Source: Kiritimatiellales bacterium | Lineage (GTDB): Bacteria; Verrucomicrobiota; Kiritimatiellia; Kiritimatiellales; Pontiellaceae | Direction: 5' to 3' | DNA length: 5,169 nucleotides | Assembly: GCA_015486775.1 (NCBI GenBank) | Contig: WFRA01000256.1 | Coordinates: 1 to 5,169, forward strand | Shown here: one piece after another, positions 4,495 to 5,169 of the stretch | Numbering within the stretch: the stretch's first letter is position 1 | Layout of the letters: each line of letters starts with the position of its first letter | Translations under genes and position numbers: made by a program | Notes under the pieces: model-generated | Told to the model about the DNA's origin: nothing | Seen by the model: only the letters and a program-made list of their open reading frames with translations | Databases searched by the model: none

Positions 4495-5169
4495 TTAGTG
4501 CGGCGTCGCAACCGCGAACTGCTCTGGCGGAAGCGGCAAACCGTTCCGGTGGATGATCCGGGAGTAGAGGGCGGCGCTGGGGCGGGGAACCCGCTTCAGC
4601 CCGGGATCGTCGGCATCCACCCCGACGAGGCCAAATTTCATAGCGAAGCCTTCGTTCCACTCGAAGTTGTCGATGTAGGACCAGTGGAAGTAGCCCTGGA
4701 CGGGGATGCCGTCGGCGATGGCGCGGTGGAGCTGCGCAAGGTGCCCGGCGAGGTAGGCGGGGCGAAGGGTGTCGGCGGCGTCGGCGACGCCGTTTTCGGT
4801 AACGAAGATGGGCTTCCCGAAACGGTTCCAGACCTCGGAAGAAATTTTATAAATCCCCTCGGGGTGGATCTGCCAGCCAATATCGGAGGTAGCGGTTCCC
4901 GCCGGAATGGCTTCGAAGTCGAAGAAGCCGGTTTTCCAATGCTTGAAAGAGGCGCGGGGGGTGATGCGGAAATAGTAGTTGATCCCGCAAAAGTCGACCG
5001 AGCCGCGCAGGCCGTCGATCGCCCCCCTTCCGAAGAGGGGGTGGAGTCGGCCCGTCTCGACGGATTGATCCCAGGCGCGGTAGACCCAGGTTTTTCCGAG
5101 CTCCGCGAACTTGCGCTCGTATTTTCCCGCGAGGCCGGGCGACCCCCACGGCTCAATGCAGGGATAGGC
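4495..5169 (-). CDS. GH1 family beta-glucosidase-type glycosidase, C-terminal half (5' end outside window)
   Basis: A minus-strand frame open from the right edge to the TAA at 4497-4495 gives 224 residues, about half of a GH1 enzyme (usually 440-480). It has only one internal ATG, so ATG-based gene finding misses it. Family 1 retaining glycosidases hydrolyse beta-glucosides, beta-galactosides or 6-phospho forms. Visible signatures: VDFCGINYYFR (58-68) with the tyrosine that contacts the nucleophile, DIGWQIHPEGIYKI (96-109), PIFVTENGV (120-128) with nucleophile E125 in TENG, GYFHWSYIDNFEW (159-171) with glycone-binding E170 and W171, GFAMKFGLVGVD (174-185), and the C-terminal RVPRPSAALYSRIIHRNGL (193-211). 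The acid/base NEP motif lies in the missing N-terminal half. No 6-phosphate-binding lysine-tyrosine pattern is obvious after the EW motif (EWNEGFAMKFG), which favours an unphosphorylated glycoside substrate. The gene converges on the flavin reductase gene. Confidence 0.95.
   Translation of the reverse strand, partial: AYPCIEPWGSPGLAGKYERKFAELGKTWVYRAWDQSVETGRLHPLFGRGAIDGLRGSVDFCGINYYFRITPRASFKHWKTGFFDFEAIPAGTATSDIGWQIHPEGIYKISSEVWNRFGKPIFVTENGVADAADTLRPAYLAGHLAQLHRAIADGIPVQGYFHWSYIDNFEWNEGFAMKFGLVGVDADDPGLKRVPRPSAALYSRIIHRNGLPLPPEQFAVATPH

Noticed and set aside
4638..5156. Minus-strand open frame of 172 codons over the GH1 region
   Set aside because: It is a serine/proline-rich shadow; the adjacent frame encodes clear GH1 motifs without a break.
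1..5169. CRISPR array, toxin-antitoxin or defence system
   Set aside because: There are no regularly spaced repeats, no small coupled gene pair of that kind and no defence-type domain recognised.

Overview
The window looks like a moderately GC-rich bacterial chromosome segment. The gene content is a proline-biosynthesis gene, a tRNA-Asp with encoded CCA, a secreted DNRLRE/CBM-like protein, a flavin reductase-like protein, a family 1 glycosidase and an IS66 relic. Together with dispersed GC-rich palindromes in the spacers, this fits a polysaccharide-degrading member of the PVC group, possibly Kiritimatiellota. That placement is inference from gene flavour only; no taxonomic marker settles it.

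Layout: (1) Positions 3-344 (+) hold the C-terminal end of an unrecognised protein, overlapping by 11 bp the start of proA (334-1590, +), an apparently intact gamma-glutamyl phosphate reductase. (2) A tRNA-Asp(GTC) at 1660-1736 has its own likely promoter and a strong intrinsic terminator (1742-1774). A leftward terminator-like hairpin lies between proA and the tRNA. (3) About 700 bp (1775-2460) hold no convincing gene, but contain a tandem 10-mer and a cluster of small GC-rich hairpins. (4) Positions 2461-2991 are a decayed IS66-family element: an N-terminal tnpC fragment on the minus strand, bounded by imperfect 17-bp inverted repeats. (5) At 3221-4428 (+) a translationally coupled pair encodes a secreted DNRLRE-type beta-sandwich protein and a flavin reductase-like split-barrel protein joined by an ATGA overlap. 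A candidate promoter with an inverted repeat in its spacer precedes them. (6) A long palindrome (4423-4489) supplies the stop codon of the flavin reductase gene and separates it from a convergent gene. (7) Positions 4495-5169 (-) encode the C-terminal 224 residues of a GH1 beta-glucosidase-type enzyme that runs off the right edge.

How the genes work together: proA is housekeeping (second step of proline synthesis from glutamate). The secreted DNRLRE protein and the GH1 enzyme both suggest glycan use, but they are convergent and so not one operon. I see no CRISPR array, toxin-antitoxin pair, integrase or recognisable defence system. The most unusual material is in the spacers: the stop-supplying palindrome, the collapsed IS66 element and the hairpin cluster.
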